A stretch of 32,419 bases of DNA, from the NCBI GenBank assembly GCA_011525945.1, contig WYBJ01000226.1, positions 1-32,419 of the forward strand, in the 5' to 3' direction. Origin of the DNA: Burkholderiaceae bacterium. GTDB taxonomy: Bacteria; Pseudomonadota; Gammaproteobacteria; Burkholderiales; WYBJ01. The notes below the pieces were generated by a model that made no database searches, was not told where the DNA came from, and saw only the letters and a list, made by a program, of their open reading frames with translations. A program made the position numbers and the translations under genes. Of the stretch, positions 32,340 to 32,419 are shown piece by piece; positions within the stretch are counted from its first letter, which is position 1; every line of letters starts with the position of its first letter.

Positions 32340-32419
32340 CCCTCTCCCTCCGGGAGAGACGCCACGATGGCGCATCGCGACTTGCGCCCTGGAACCTCGC
32401 GTGGCGCCTCTTCCCTCAC
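32340..32419. repeat. REP-like element of nested palindromes upstream of thiL
   Basis: Three perfect stems occur in about 70 bases: CTCTCCC/GGGAGAG (32342-32348 and 32352-32358, loop 3), CGCCACG/CGTGGCG (32360-32366 and 32400-32406), and inside the latter GGCGCA/TGCGCC (32369-32374 and 32383-32388). The CCCCTCTCCCTCCGGGAGAG core and the closing CCCTCAC resemble the dispersed REP-type intergenic repeats of proteobacteria. The element may continue beyond the window. Confidence 0.55.

Noticed and set aside
32288..32419. N-terminal extension of thiL to the window edge
   Set aside because: The extra residues read through the palindromic REP-like element, and the ThiL N-terminus is already normal from 32287.
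1..32419. tRNA, rRNA, CRISPR, insertion sequence or prophage content
   Set aside because: No cloverleaf-like segment, no regularly spaced direct repeats, and no transposase, integrase or phage protein motifs seen on either strand.

Overview
The window is a high-GC, densely coded stretch of chromosome. Gene order and protein sequence (glnE divergent from yhdP, ilvE–CHCC zinc finger–waaF, thiL–pgpA–pncC–recA–recX–alaS) point to a betaproteobacterium. I cannot name a genus from sequence alone. No tRNA, rRNA, CRISPR array, insertion sequence or prophage gene was seen. No gene-free stretch exceeds 300 bases.

Layout. (1) 1–5930 is the most unusual part, a signalling cluster. It holds a 5'-broken eukaryotic-type Ser/Thr kinase, a membrane-bound periplasmic c-type-haem sensor (Tll0287-like/DUF3365 plus HAMP, no output domain), a PduO-type cobalamin adenosyltransferase, a large kinase–HDOD–GAF fusion, and a convergent stand-alone cyclic-nucleotide-binding protein. 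(2) 5973–13804 on the minus strand reads yhdP → small exported protein → nitrilase-family amidohydrolase → tldD → aroG, followed by the cyclic-nucleotide-binding gene. (3) 13979–19478 on the plus strand carries glnE, ilvE, a CHCC zinc-finger protein, waaF and an NTF2-like protein. (4) 19483–23768 holds a DUF4124 exported coiled-coil protein (minus), a divergent YheT-type hydrolase and a phosphomannomutase/phosphoglucomutase (plus), and rlmM (minus, convergent). (5) 23987–25702 is a gamma-glutamyltransferase-family gene without a signal peptide. (6) 25916–32287 on the minus strand reads thiL → pgpA → pncC → recA → recX → alaS. The right edge carries a nested palindromic, REP-like element.

How the genes fit together. 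Most of the window is core metabolism: aromatic and branched-chain amino acids, nitrogen regulation, LPS heptose, thiamin and phospholipid synthesis, tRNA charging, rRNA modification and recombination. The best candidate for an undescribed system is the left-hand cluster. A haem-bearing membrane sensor that ends after its HAMP domain sits between two soluble Ser/Thr kinases, one fused to HDOD and GAF domains, beside a PBC-motif cyclic-nucleotide-binding protein with no DNA-binding domain. That layout suggests a split receptor–kinase route responding to redox, gas or a second messenger, but the linkage is inferred from proximity and domains only.

Secondary regulatory points are a palindrome with two mutually exclusive hairpins upstream of alaS, paired opposed TACAAT elements between glnE and yhdP, and a probable leaderless transcript for the NTF2-like gene.
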